In this document: positions 23,701 through 38,700 of the stretch, in pieces
How positions within the stretch are numbered: position 1 is the first letter of the stretch
Layout: every line of letters starts with the position of its first letter
Origin: Cladopsammia gracilis
Taxonomy: Eukaryota > Cnidaria > Anthozoa > Scleractinia > Dendrophylliidae
Direction of reading: 5' to 3'
NCBI GenBank assembly: GCA_022457155.1
Contig: JAJGOT010000197.1
Coordinates: 124,001-188,000 of the forward strand
DNA length: 64,000 nt
Made by a program: the position numbers and the translations under genes
The notes under the pieces: generated by a model
What the model was told of the DNA's origin: nothing
What the model saw: the letters and a program-made list of their open reading frames with translations, nothing else
Database searches by the model: none

Positions 23701-26700
23701 TTTGCAAAGTTTTAAAAAAATCTGTACATAAGGTTCCGAGCCACCTTAAATTTTGTCCACTAACTGATGAAGAATTATAGTATTGATCCATCAAAGTATA
23801 GGTGATGGAAAATTCTGGGAACTGTTGCTAGCCACCTTAAATACGAACACCGTGACCGTTGCTAAGCTAACGTTGCTTTCGACATCGAATGTCTTCCGTC
23901 GATGTTACTCACTGCATTTTCGTATCCGAAAAGGCCTTTGCTTGATACCGATATCTCTTCACTAACTATAGCTCGTTTTTTTCCCGTTCACTAACATCCG
24001 TACGTAATTAAGTATGTAGTTGGCATTATACTGAGTAACACCTACCTCCACACTGATTACAACTTTTTCTACAGTTCGCTAACATCCACTCTCGATCCCT
24101 CGCGCACTCACCAGCGGAAGCCCAGAAAGGACATTTGACGTTGTTGTCTTTACATCCTGACAAACACAAAAGCACATTATCTATAAGCGGAAGCTCTTCC
24201 TTTCATGAACATGATAAAGAAAAAACAAAGAACGTCCAATTCAATTTGCCTATTATCATCCCAAATGCAGATAATACATGTATATTACATTATGTTTAAT
24301 AAAGGTTATTCCCACTCATTCAATTCTTGGCTGACGAATATGCATGGTGTCACAGAGCGAGGACGAGAATTTTAATGGAGACTCAGGGGCGTAGCTACCT
24401 GTACGCACGTACGCACGTGCGTACCTGAAAAAATCGAAAAGAAAAAAAGAAAGATTAGGGACTTGAGGGTGGGAGAAGGAGGACGCGGTAGGGGAAGTGT
24501 TTCAAAATTGATTGTGCGCACCTCTGAAAAAATCCTGGCTACGCCTCTGAGACTGCGTTGACATTGGTTTCTAAATGAAATCAAATGATCGTGATCGAAG
24601 CCCAAAGGTTACCTTATTTGAAAAGTAATTAGAAAATGTTGACACCACGATTACACACAAAGTATCATACGAAGTCAAAGAAAATCATTTTTATTTTCAT
24701 ATTAGCAAATTAAATTTACCTATAACATTGTTAACCGAAGTGTCCATAACTCGCTTGCAAGTTGAACAGCAATGCTTGTTCATCCAGGTCGGCTTTGTCT
24801 GACATTTGCCCATGGCTGACAGTAAACTACACATTGGAGTTTCGTCTTTGCAGTCTAACACAACAGAAAAATACAGGGAAAGCGAAAGGTTAAGTACAAA
24901 TTGGAGCGCATAGCCCAGCCGAAAGGCAAAAATATACAGCAAGGCTCTTCAGGCAAGCACATGTTCAGCATAAGTTCGCATCTTTATGCATACATTAGTT
25001 TACAGCGCAGTGGTACCTCCATTAAGGGAACCCCATTGTGACTGGGAGAAGTGTCCCCTTAATAGAAGTGTCCCTTGAATAAAATTGCTATTGCAAAGAT
25101 TATATGAGGGTTTTGCCGGCCGGGACAAGGAGAAGCAGGAGAAGTGTCCCCTTAATGGCGGTGTACCCTTAATGCAGGTTTCCCAAAGAAGAGGTTGTAC
25201 TGTATCAATGTGTCGTCATTAAACCTGAAAACAATGTGCTTGATATTACAGTATAACCTCTGTACAACGGCCACCCTTGGACACAAACGTCCGGTCATTG
25301 TAGAGAGTTATTTGATAAGAGGATACGAATACCTGATCTAACGTTGGGGCACATGGCAGGGGGCTGTTAACTGAAGGTTCGACCACAGCTATCAAAGGAA
25401 CCTAGGTAGCATGTGAACAGCTTTTTTAAGGGGAGCGGAACAAACCAAAACCTTTTCCTCCCCAGTCCACGTTCGGTTCGTATGGTTTGGCGATTTCCTT
25501 GAATACCCCCTGAATAGGAGCCTGTTCACAGGCTACCCAAACTTAAGTTCTCCGCCTTTTAAAACACGAATCTATATCGGCAGCCCGTTCGATTGTCTGA
25601 ACTAATTTGGTGACATGCAACAAGGATATACTAAGTATTACAAAGTTCCCTACATCCCGAACATTTCAGGGTTTATTCTAGAAATCGATTTTGAGGACCC
25701 TGAGACAAGAGCATCTCCCGAAATTTTAGAGTGCCAAAGTTATGCGTTTTATGCGCCATGGTTAATGCAACTCATTTATTACTTAGACTAGTAATAATCA
25801 TGGATTAGTAAAGTGCGTTCGATCTGGGCACATGAAATCGAGGCGAGTGGTCAGCCAGTCCAAGATGGCGCCCAAACCCTGAAATCGCATGGCATCCAGA
25901 CCGACACCCTTCCCACAATACCCTGCGCCAGACCGATACCCGACGAGATTAGAAGGCGTTCTCCTATCGTCGAAGGCAAAAAGCTTAAACTTGCTTCGTG
26001 GAAGGTGGAAGGTGGAAGGTGGAAGGTGGAAGGTGGAAGGTGGAAGGTGGAAGGTGGAAGGTGAAAGGTGGAAGGTGGAAGGTGGTTGTATCTTGCCTGT
26101 GGTGACCATTTAAATAAAAGTTATGCTGATTAAAAACATCAACCTAAAAAGTGTTAATTGTTCCTGAGTCTGTGACCATTGGTATAAAAGCTATCAGCAA
26201 TTTCTTTTCTTATGTGCTTTTTTTTTTCTTACCTGCTATGTACAGTTATAATACTTGAAATTCCCCTCTTTCTGGGTTGATGGATTTGACGTCTCATTCA
26301 CTGAATAAGTTTCAATTTGTATTAACTATATAATATGGTAGTTCGGCAATAATCAGTGCTGCTGTTTGGTTAGTACTTACGTAGTACTTGTACATTTCCA
26401 AGAGCTTTTCCGGAGGACGAAATTAATTTAAAAACTCCTTTGAAGTCGTCCGCTGTTTCAAGAGTCACGTTGAAGCGACTCAGAGATGGTGTGACAGGTG
26501 GAACGCTTGACGGTTTGTTTGTAATTACACGGGGTGATTCAATACGTGTCACGTTGGAGACCATGACAGGTGGGGCAATACTTAAGATTTTATGCATTGA
26601 ATTGGGTAACACTGTAACAGCTTTTGATGATGTTATCTGGGTCACACCTGGCGCAGTTTGAATCACTGCAGGTTTCGGCATCGCATTTTGAAGTACTGCT

Positions 26701-29700
26701 GGTTTGAGCGTCGTATTTAGAAGAACTGCAGGTTTGTGCATCGCATTTTGAAATACTACATGTTTGTGTGTCGTATTTGGAAGTACTGTAAGTTTGGGCG
26801 TCGCATTTTGAAGTATTGCACGTTTCGGCGTAGTATTTTGAAGTACTGCAGGTTTCGGCATCGAAAGGGTAGGAGACGGCTTCCGTGTGGGAGTGGTTTC
26901 ACCTAAAAGAAAAAGATTTTGCCGTGATGTTATTGTATTCAAATTGTTTCTTCATACGTTAACAGAGTATTGACATCACCACGAGCGCTAATGTGACACG
27001 ACAAAAAAAGAAGAAAACTCAGAGCCGGATTTGCAACTCGTGTGCTGCGCCACGAGTAACAACTCGAGTAACAACACGAGTATCTGCACTTTTTTTGAAA
27101 TTATCTTAATTATCTAAATTATCTGCACTTTTGTTGAAATTATCTTTAAGAGTCATATGAGGAGTCATTAGTTTGGTTATCTTTTATTTAAAACTACGGT
27201 CTCATGACGCACTGAATGTAAGTCATAAAACCTTCAAATAATAATATAGGATGCGTGAAAATAATGTTAAAAAGTTTACGTCGAATAAGAACGGTTTAAT
27301 GATGTCACTTTTAGAAATTAAGTTGTAGTCAGTTGTTTCCCTCAAAATGTATAATATTTGTTTGCTTTTCCTTTTCATCTGATTAAAAAATAGTGGATTT
27401 TACTTAATTATACAGTAAATAATAAATATAATAAAAGGGAAGAATTTCGAAATCAGGAGAAGTGCAAGTAAATAAAACAACCAAAATAACAATAACAATG
27501 AAATATATATAAATATGAATGATGAGTGTGGAGAGAAAGGAACTCAGAAAAAAAAATTTCGAGTTCCAGATGGAACTCATTTTTTTCTCTGAGTTCCTTT
27601 CTCTCCATACTCATCATTCATATTCATATACAGTCTTTTGATTAAACGTTGTCATTGATTGGTATCATCCCTACGCGACAAGACCGAAAAGGATTATGGA
27701 GAGAATTCACATTCAATAACTGCACATTATTAAAATACGGAACGTCCTTATCGAAGCGACTCTGGTTATCAAGACAAACATGAGTTTTGTTCTCCGTTGT
27801 AAACGCGATAGAGAATAATTAATCATGCATTTTAATTCACCCATACTCCCTTTCGGTCTGGTCGCGTAGGGGTAAGACCGATCAGTGACAACGTTTAATC
27901 AAAGGACTGTATATTTCATTGTTTACGTGACTGCGCGATGCAGTTATTCGTATATTTCAAAATAATAAAAGACCGGTGATCGGCTCTTATACCACACAAT
28001 CTGCATGAGGCGGCGCAATCTTGCTTCATGTAGGCTGCACTACATTGATGTCCGTTGCTTATTCTCCAGTGGCATACCTCCTGACCAATTCTGTCAGTGC
28101 ACTGAACTAGAAGGAGACAGTGTGTGAGAAGTGAGGGAGCTGGCACGGGGGGTGAGGGGGGGGGGGGAAGGGGGAGAGGGTGGGGGAGAGGGTGGGGGAG
28201 GGTGTTGGATGCCACCTACCCTTAATCTTTTTCTGTTTTTAAAGATGTTTGTTTATTATCAGCACATGCGATCTTTATTAGCTGTTTGTTTATTCCTGTG
28301 ATACATTTTGGCAAAGTTTGAGGAGAATCGGCTACCATGATGGTAATGTTATATGACGTCATAAGTAGCATGATGCCAAGCCATTGTTGTCTTAGGATGC
28401 GTGTTTTTCACCTGTTTTGGTGACCATCCCCCTCCCTCCTTGTACTACGGTTGTACCATGAGTTCATTTCTACATTTTTAACTACTTCTTTAATTATCTT
28501 CATGTAGAGATACTCACATTGACAATTTTCTCCAACGAATCCTGGCAAACAGCGTTTCACTGCATCTTTTGAAACAAAAAAAACGAACTTAGCAAAGAAT
28601 GTCTTATTTTAAAACAAGTTCGAAGTTTAGCCTGCCGTTAGTGAAGACCCCCTTGTCTATGATCAGTGACTTATCTATGATGTGTTAAAATATTCTGTAA
28701 AGTGATCTTGACAGTTTGACTAACCTGAACAGTCCAATCCAGTCCAGCCGGATGGGCACGTGCATGTGCACGTGAGGGGATTGAGTTTGCCGCCATTTTT
28801 ACATTCCAGGGGACATTCTAAACAGTAACATTTTAAGTTAACACTTTGGGGTTTTATATTTTACTTGTCATAAATGTTGTTATTACTAACATGAGATTAT
28901 AAACTCACTTACACACCGAGAAAGCCAAAGACCAAGAGTACTATAAAAAATAATATAGAACTTGGTAGATGTATATGGCCTAACTCGTCACGGGTCTCTC
29001 GTAGCTCAGTGGTTAGAGCATCCGACCGGTTAACGGAAGATCATAGGTTCGTTTTCTGTTGGAGACGCGAACTTTTTTCTTTGTGATATTTTCTTTGTGC
29101 ACAAAGAAAATATCACAAAGAAAAAAGGTGATATGTTATTAGTAAGTTTACTTACCGCATAAGTTGCACATTTTTGGGCAATTCTTGGCCATCATATCCT
29201 TAAAGGCAGTACACATTACCAGTGTCAAAGATTTGCCACACTCTGGGTCAAAATCATCACAATCTCCTAGTATAGAAGTGAAGGAATTCTCTCTGCTAGT
29301 TCTGTTTTAACGGTCAAAATACACGCCGAAAATGTCTACAACGAAAAGTTCTTCTCTTTCACATACAAAGCCACTCGGACATGTACATACATGGTTCAGG
29401 AAGCAGGCAAGCGTTCGCGAAATGTACCGCGCAGTAACGGTGAAACCTCCATAAAGTGGAAACCATCGGATGCACGAGAAGTGTCCCTTTTAATAGCGCT
29501 GATAATTACAAAGATTATACAGTCAACTCTGTCAGACGGACACCTGGTGTCGGTCCCTGCCGTTTTTTCAGACATTTTACTTTTATAACTAAACTCTCTA
29601 AAAGACGAACACCTCTCTAAGACGGACCGAGGACACTTTGAAACCTTCAACGGTCACTTGAGAAGTGCATTTTTAGTGAAAAATACTTCAAACGGAAATG

Positions 29701-32700
29701 TAGGTGCTGAATATGAACAAACGACCACACTTTTCTAATGTTATTTTTGTTCCAGTTGTAGGTTTTGCTTAAGTAAACGACTTTAAACAGACTTAAAACA
29801 GACGTAAGTGTATTCATTGTGCATTGGTTCAGCTTTGTTATCTCAGAATTACTGTTGTCACGTTACCTCGACTCTCTATACTGCCGCGGACATCTTAGCC
29901 TCTTCCAGGCGTATAGATGGTGGAGAGCAGCGACAAGCGCCGCACCGCGCTAGGGTCGGCGCGAGGGAAGACAGCCCGATTTTTCTTTCGCGCCCCACTA
30001 ACTGAATGCCTGGAACAGGCTACGGACATCTATCTAAGATGGACAGTTGGGGCCGGTCCGGACGGTGTCCGTCTTAGAGAGCGTTGACTGTATAAGCGTT
30101 TTACCGGCCGGGACCAGAGAAAGTGTCCCCTTTATAGAGGTGTCCCTTTAATAGAGCTGTATGAGCGTTTTGCCGGCCGGGACCAGGGGAAGTGTCCCCT
30201 TTATAGAGGTGTCCCTTTAATAGAGCTGTATGAGCGTTTTGCCGGCCGGAAACAGGGTCGAGAAGTGTTCCCTTTATTTACTCAGTGGGGCAACAATTAG
30301 GACATCACGACTATACAATAGTCTCACTGTTACTCGTTAATATATTGGCTGTGTGGACAGAGGTATTATGGAATAAAGCGTCTCATCCAAATAAAGATCT
30401 AGAGACACAACAATTTGAATAAAGCAGCTGGAGGTATTTGAAAGGGACACATAAACAAGTGCTCGGGCCTAGAACTGGGAATCTAATATAATATATTAAA
30501 GCCATACTTACTGCAAAGATTCTTGTAGCAAAATCCCTTCCCAGAGGCACATTTGGAACATGGTTTGCCGACTTCATAAGGGAATTGGTCAATTAGGTTA
30601 CCACTGTAAAATGAATCAGGAGAATCAAAATTTCAATTAGCAAACATTTTATTTTAATCATTCGTCATTGATTTGTTCAGAAAACTAAAAAAACAACAAC
30701 AACAACAATTACACATGGAAATTTGCTTGATCAACTGAGTTGATAACATAAAGGTAAATTGGCTCGACGGTAAAAAGATTCAAAAGTTGACGTTTTGAGC
30801 GCCAGTACTTCGTCACTAGAGCGAATCGGAATCCTATTCGTTCTAACAAAGGGCTCGCGCTCGAGACCATCAGTTTTTCGAGCTCTTTACCTTACCACTC
30901 ATTTGATGCCATTTTTAACGGTCGATGGCATCATTAACATTCATTAATAACTGACTATTAAAGTGTATATGACAGATATTTTTTTATTTGCTTGATGGAA
31001 TCTAAGGGCCTGGTCGCACTACAGTCAAAAACAAAAATTAGCCCGTGCAAAAATCGAGGAAAACAAAAGAAACCGCTCCGGTGGGACACGCTTTTTGTGG
31101 AATGTTTTTGTTTTTATGTCATTTTGCACGAGCTAATTTTTGTTTTTGACTGTAGTGCGACCAGGCCCTAAATGGCGTTCTGATAAGAAAGTCGGAAAAC
31201 GCTTTTCGATATCGATTTTTTTTTTTGAAATTTCACTTCCGGTGGGTTACAAAACCGCGCAAGAAGAAAGACTGGAAATAGTCTGCTGTGACATCAATAC
31301 AATAATGCCGGTGTCGCGGTTTCTCAGTTCCTCGCATTTTTTGGTGCGTCCTGAGGAAGAAACATGGTTCTACTCATGTGAGGTGTGTTGTCTATGGTTG
31401 TAGCAACACGCACCAAAAAACGGAGGAACTGAGAAACCGCGACACTGGCATTCTTGTATTGACGTCACAGCGGACTATTTCCAGTCTTTCTTCTTGCACG
31501 GTTTTGTAACCCACCGGAAGTGAAATTTCACGTTTTTAGACGGCTAAATCACGGACAAGAAAAATCGATATCAGAACGCTATGTAGATTCCATCAAGCAA
31601 ATAAAAAACTATCTGTCATATACAATTTAAGCCTTTTGTAATGGTCGATGACATTTTCTCGGGTCTATGCCTGGATAAAGACGAAAGTAGAAAATCACTG
31701 ATCATAAAAATTGGACCTAAATTGGACATAAGTTAGATTCACTCTTAGGTTAGATATAGGGATAGCGTCACCCGTTATAGATGAACCGTTAAGAAAATCG
31801 CCTATTACAATAAAATCTTTCGTGGGTTTGCCGTATCAACGAAGTGGTGTAATAATGGCAAACATGGTAAAGGTGGGATGTTAGCCTGCAAGAAGAAGAA
31901 GAAGTTTCGAGTTCGATTCTAGATAGTTATTGAATTTTTCCGTATCTGATAGGAAAAATTTTCTATGAGTGATGAAACATTCGCTAAGTGTCACTAAAAT
32001 GACATCGATCGTTTATTAAGAAAAGGAAATTTACCCAGGTGCATAGTTACAGACCACTTCAGTCTCTCCTCGGATCCATGGATGCGGTTTGTCAATTAGC
32101 GACCCGTGACAAAATGAAATGCCACATCCCACGTACATGGTTGTGGCCCAGACAAGCTGCGAAAAGAACGTTCACCTCGTGTTAGAAATAAGCTTGGCCC
32201 TGTAAGACGAAGACTAAAGTTGCGAATTTACATTGCAGTTATAATTAAAAAATAAAATCTGATAAAAAATGGAGCGTTTCATGATGATGTCCTAATCGCA
32301 CACCTCGCAAAAGCTACGACTAGTAGTTAATTCATTAAGAATATAAACAGGGAATCGAAATACGAAAATAAATGGTAATCAGTTGAAAAAAAAAACATGT
32401 TTAGTTTCCAAGGAAACCTATATAGAGGATGAACAGCATAAGAAGCAAACTCAATTCCCTATTTACAAAACCATGCAAGACTGTGATGTTTGTGTACTTT
32501 AATTATGATAAAAATATTACAAAATTTAAATAATGACAATACTTTTAAAAATTGTAGGCAAGTATATTCATTTAATGTTTCCGAAAAGAAAAGAGACCTT
32601 TATCGCGGTCTGACGTATTAATTTGGACAAATAATATATAGATAATTAGGTATTTTTATCGTCCGTGAATAATACTGATTTTACCAAAGGTTTCAGTTAA

Positions 32701-35700
32701 CAATTTTAACCAATCAGGAAGGAATTGCACCGCTCATTGCCATTAAGGAAATAATAATCTTTGTCGAATAAAAGGGCAAACTCACAAGTTAAAATCAGTG
32801 CAGGGGTTAAAAAAAGAAGATTCAAGTTTGGCTCTCGTAGAAAATTAAAAAATTCAATAGCTAATAGGGCGATTTTCGTATGGCCTTGAAATAATTATAC
32901 GTGACTAAAACGCAACCAAAACGACAAACGAACTGGAAGGAAAAAATTTGATTGGTTTTGCTGATATCAAAATGGAGGCAAACGCGCGCTGCTTTTGGTT
33001 GATTAACAGAACTTGCAAAGCAAAGCGAACGGATTGCGAGCTAAAAAGTAGCTATTCTCTTTGACGACGCTCGCTTTTCAGCATTCTAATTGATCAATCG
33101 ATAGAACAAGTCCCTTTCCATATCAGGAACATTTTTAGTGGGAAAACGACACACGTAACTCGGACCTTGGGCACTTCATATTACACACAATTATTTGTAA
33201 TTTCCATATGACTTCATGTTTGACAGAATTGCTTGTGTTTAGGTGAGAATTAGGTCTAGGGGACACTTCACGATGTCTATCATAAAGAGCATGAATCTCA
33301 TTAGCGTGCATACTACTGACGGATGAAATAAATCGCGAACATTCGCCGCCGTTTTTCAAGGTCATACATGTACGAATAATTTTTGCTTGACAGAAAAAAT
33401 AAGTTATATGCATAAAAAAAAAAACAGGTCACATGCATGACTGTCGAATGGACGTATGACGTGACTAAAACGAACAAACAACATCTTCCTCTCAAATCTT
33501 TTCTGTTTCTCATTCCAATGCGTTACCCATGCGCATGTCTGTGAAAGCGATAACGTCATTGAAAGAAAGGCGGCGTCCTTTATGAAAACAACAACAACAA
33601 CAACGAAGAAACGACATCTAGCCTCCTTCGACTCCTAGTACTTTACTACAACGAAAAAACAAGTTGTGAAGGAAGTATCAATGTATTTTCCGACCGAAGC
33701 GACGCCGGTGTATCCCGGTCTTGCCTCCTGTATGGCGCTATTATCAGTTATGGGCTGCGCTGTTCAAATCCTGTCGCTCTTGATGCTGACTAGGACCCCG
33801 TTTCAACAGTTTGATTTGACGCCGTATTTTTTGAGCGTCGTTCTTGGCAACCTCATGGTCATAGGCGCGGACCTGCCGCCCCTCGTTGCGTCTGCGTGGT
33901 CACACAAACAGCTGGTTGGAATCGCATATTGCCAGGTACAAAATGATTGTCAGTGTATTCAGAAAAGAATAGTCCATACTTAAAATGGCAGCAGCAAGTT
34001 CCAAGACAGTGCAAATACAAATTTTAGTTGGATATCAATACTAGGGAACCTTTTTTATGACATATTTATTTGAGAGTATTTCGTAAGGCAGTCACTGTGA
34101 CGGCTTTGGCAGAAATGCGTTCTTTCGGGAAACTGTTTCCTTTGGTTCATTCCGAGTCGATAAAAATGTTCTTTTAAAAATATAATTGTAATTAATTTGG
34201 TCTGATTTTTCAAATTATCGTTTAAGGGGTCTTAAAATCACGAAACATTAATGCAGCTTTAACAATCGAACTCCGACTTTATTCTTTCAAATTAATGGTG
34301 CGTCCCGTGTCAGCGTTGACAAATTGTTCGACATTTAATTCTGCTTGCCAAATGAGGAGCTGGATTGCAAACAACACCGGCGAAAAATGATCTGTTTCCA
34401 TTGTGCCTTTGAAAATAGCGATTTGCAGGATACATTTTAGAAACAATAATGCGCAAATGTGGTCGACTTAGACCGGAGCAAAGTACTACACAAACAATAT
34501 TAAGAAAAAATAACATTCGAACCCCGTCCTAAGGATAGCTCTGAAAAGTACAATAAAAAAACGATCTTGCCCGGCAAAAATCATTTCTCACGTCCAAAAT
34601 AAATACTTACTGCTAGATTCCCTTCTGATTTGTTTAAGTATAATAAATCAGTCCGAATAAAGACTTTTAACAAGCATTTTTTTCGTCTTTCGACGGACAA
34701 ACTCACGGCCCTCGAATTCCAGATCGAAATTTAAGGCCCGTTTTTTTGGGACATATTCTGGTCATTCTGAAATCAGAACAAAACTACGTTGTTTACAATC
34801 TCACAAGCCAAATATTTTCGGGGTGCACATAGTTAAAGTAGCGACTTCTTTCCATATTTTACGAGAGGAATAGATGGAATATTTAGAGGTATTCTGATTT
34901 TGGAATTGCCGGAATATGTCCCAAAAAACCACCCTTAATTTAACTACACCACCCCTGCTCCCCAACTGAAATTAATAACAAGAAGCTGTACACAGCTTGA
35001 ACTCGAGACGTCTTTAACTCATTGCAGTATTAATTCTCTTGTGTTTTGAGTTTTTTATGGAGAAACATCTTATCTTTAACTTATGTCTAAAAAGTAAGAC
35101 TCTACTACATTTACTCCATTCAGCATTAGCCGACACTTGAAACCTCGATCGCTAAAGCCCCTTTCCCACATTCACGAATTTTCGTACGGTCGATCACGAT
35201 TTTGGAATTTTTAAAAATCGCGGTCGTCTGCCGTGGCAATTTGCACGCGAATCACCAAGATGCTGTTGCGGTCGACCACGGCAACGCTACGGTGGTACTA
35301 CGATGCTACTATAAAGGTGTTACGTTTGTCTAAGAATTTGTTTGTGCTACGATGCGCCACGATTTTTTTTAACATGTCAAAAAACATCGTGGTCCTTTCA
35401 GGTGTCCTCTCGGTCCATTAAAGCGCACCACGAATTGCTACGGTCGATCACGAATTTCGTCCCGACGTCACTGCGATTTTTAAAAATTAAAAAATCGTGA
35501 TCGACCGTACGAAAATTCGTGTATGTGGGAAAGGGGCTTAAGCAAACTCACTGAAAAAATCCCACAGCAACAAGCAAGTGAATAAAAGGCGAACACACTA
35601 TCAAACGGTCCTATCCATTCATGAACGTCTTGCATTGTATTGAAAACTTGCAATTGTACGCTGTAATTCTAACTTCTGCTTCTCAAGTCAAAACACGGAG

Positions 35701-38700
35701 AGATTTTGCGGTATGTACTTCATCGCTGAAGGCCATAAAGTCGTCGACATAAACTAAAATATGCGTGCATAAATTTGCATGTACTAAGGCCCCGTCCACA
35801 CGTATCCGTTTTCGTTTGAAAACGCAAAAGTTTTTTTCCGTTTTCGCTTCCCGTCCACACGTATCCGATGAAAACGGTCACCGAAAACGGAAACTTTTGA
35901 AAACGATTTCAAAGTGGAAACTTTTGAAAACGGTGTTTTCGCGTTCTCGTGTGGACACCTGAAAACGGAACTTTTCGAAAACGATGACGTCAAGAGGTCG
36001 AATTCAGTCCACTACGCATGCGTTTGCTTCATCTGTCCAAACAAAACAGTCGCTCTTTCGTTGAGTTTTCGACATTTTTGAATGTTTTTTTTTCAAAGAC
36101 TAAAGGAAAGCGATAAAAAGCGATGAAAAGCCACAAACAACTCGCAGGCTCGGCTAAACTCAGTGGTGCACATGCTCTTTAGAGGCATTTGAAGCGTTTT
36201 CAGTCGTTTTTGCGTATACGTGTGGACAGGCAAAAACGATTCGAAAACGCTACGTGTGGACGATATTTTGAAAAGCGAAAAGAAACTTTTGCGTTTTCAA
36301 AGGAAAACAGATACGTGTGGACGGGGACTAATATGCACAAAAAAAGGAAAACTCAGAGCCGAAAACCTGATATGAATCGTTGGCAACACCACGAGTAACA
36401 AGCGAACGAAATGTTTCCAAGACGTTTCAATAGAGTCAGAGATGAAGGCATGTCCTTGTTAATATTTCATTTTCTAATAGTCACGTTCGACTCTCTTTCC
36501 TCTAAGGGCCTGAGAAGGGATTGAATTCGCTCCAACAACCGAGCGGGTGTGAAGGGAGCCCGTGAAGGGTACTCGACAGTCAGTTACTAAACCAGTCAGG
36601 AGTAAATCAATCAAGGTTTCCTCAGTTATTTCATCATAACTTCGACCAGACAAAAACCCAAAATGTTAAAGGGACACAGTCCCGGTTGAAATATCGTGAT
36701 TTTATCATTATGGCCTGGAGCTTGGTTTAAGCTTACTTTATTATATTGACTCTATAGAATCTTTTTATCCAACAAAGTTGAATATATGGTGATATTTGGC
36801 CATGATATAACGTGGAAATACGCTAAGCGAAATTTTGCTTTTATGCCGGGACAGTGTCCCTTTAACATTCGGACGAAAGCCATTTAGCCGTACGTACTTG
36901 AGTTGATTATTGTTACAATACAACACAATACAATACAACACAATACAATACAATACAATGCAATACAATACAATACAATACAATACAATACAATACAATG
37001 CAATGCAATACAATACAATACAACACAACACAACACAATACAATACAACACAACACAATACAATACAATACAATACAATACAATTATACAATATTTTATT
37101 GGCCACTCCCCATAGGGGCTTTTGAGGGACAATGTTCCTGATGTTTCACACAACTGCTATATTTGTTCCAGGTTGGTGGCTTCTTGACCGGAGTCTGGTG
37201 GGTTACAACAGGCGTTACCATGGCTTTAGCTGTCCGCGCGGTTTATCTCAACTTGTGCGACGAGGCTCTTGCAGGTGCTCCGGCCGAACGACCAAGGCAG
37301 TATGACAGTTGGCAGTACGATAGCATCATCAAAAAGCTGACGGGTGTCTGGCTGTACGCGATTGCGGTGGGTCTCCCACCGGTATTTGGATGGGGTTCGT
37401 TCGAACCCGAATCCGGTGGCATCATATGCGCTCCGAATTGGCGAGAAAGCAGCGTTTCAGGGCGATCCTATTTAACTCTGCTGATATCCGTGGCGTTCCT
37501 TATACCTTTGGGATTCTCCATTGCGTATTTCATCAAGATGTATCAAAGATCAAGGCAAGACCCGGACGAAGATGCGTTGGTGGCGAGGAACATACCGAAG
37601 GAAAAGAAAGCAGTCGTTTTGACGTCCATTGGTATGGTTGTCTTCTTTGGCGGCTGGACGCCTTACTGCATCTGCGCAATGGTATCTGTGTTTGGTGGTT
37701 CCGAGATGCTTGGCGGGGGGAAGTCGTTCATTCCTGGGATGTTTGCAAAAGCCAGCTACGTCTTCCTTCCGATAATATGCATTTTTCTCAGTAAACGGTG
37801 AGTAATAGCAAAACAATTTCCTTTGTTACTTATTTCTATAGAAAACGATTTGTTTGGCGAGATCTTTCAAGAAAGCCAACTATGTTAACATGTAACATGA
37901 AGTTTTTGCGGATTTTGCGGATCAGTGTCCTCGATTCGCAAAAATGAGTTCCCGCAGAAAACAACTCTCGCAAAATAATACTCCGCAAAAATTAACTCCC
38001 TTCAGTCAAATAAAGAACTCTGCTTTTTGATGTAAACTTGCGTCACTGGGACAGTATCAAACATAAGTAAGAACTTTTTTAAAACAACGATTTTTCTTTG
38101 TAGAAAACATTCGGGTTTTTTTTTCAATAGTAACAACAGTTTTTTCAATAGTAACAACATTTTTTTCTTGAGCATGGCAGAGGACAGGGGTAGGCTTTTT
38201 GTTTGATTTTGTTGTTGTGCCAGTCCTTTAGGTCCTGTACTGTTTTACCTTCCAAGATTTAATAGAATTCAGTGTCTCTAAGTAGAGCGTACCATAAGCA
38301 TGGCAGAGAGCAGGGGTAGGGTTTTTGTTTGATTTTGCTGTTGTGTCAGTCCTTTAGGTCCAGTACTGTTTTACCTTCCAAGATTTAATAGAATTCAGTA
38401 AAATTTCTCTAAGTAGAGCGTACGTAACTCAACAAGTAATAAAAGTTAAAATATATTAAGTTTCCTTCCTCAAGTTGTTAATGTTCTGCTGCTTGAACAG
38501 AAAATTGCAAAAAATTAGTTCCCAGCAGAAATTTCAGTCATCTCAAAGCACATGTCTATGGTTTGCCAAGGAAACAATAGATTTGTCCCGCTGGGATAGG
38601 GATTAGGGATAGGGGCATTGTTCAATTGATATATCAATTGTATCGTTCGCCAATCACAGACATCGTTTGGACAGCTACGACCCCGTTCCTCGAACCGCAA

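Noticed and set aside
25813..26113. Frames with repeated WKVEGGR or STFHLPP
   Set aside because: They come from the GGTGGAA heptamer repeat in an intron of gene B.
31140..31403. 87-codon frame
   Set aside because: It lies wholly over the foldback element and nested MITE.
36765..37153. Long open frames with IVLYC or NTIQY repeats
   Set aside because: They are translations of the AATAC pentamer microsatellite; all frames are open because the unit lacks stops.
38171..38421. Possible CRISPR-like direct repeats
   Set aside because: They are just a two-copy tandem duplication of about 125 bp in an intron of an animal gene.
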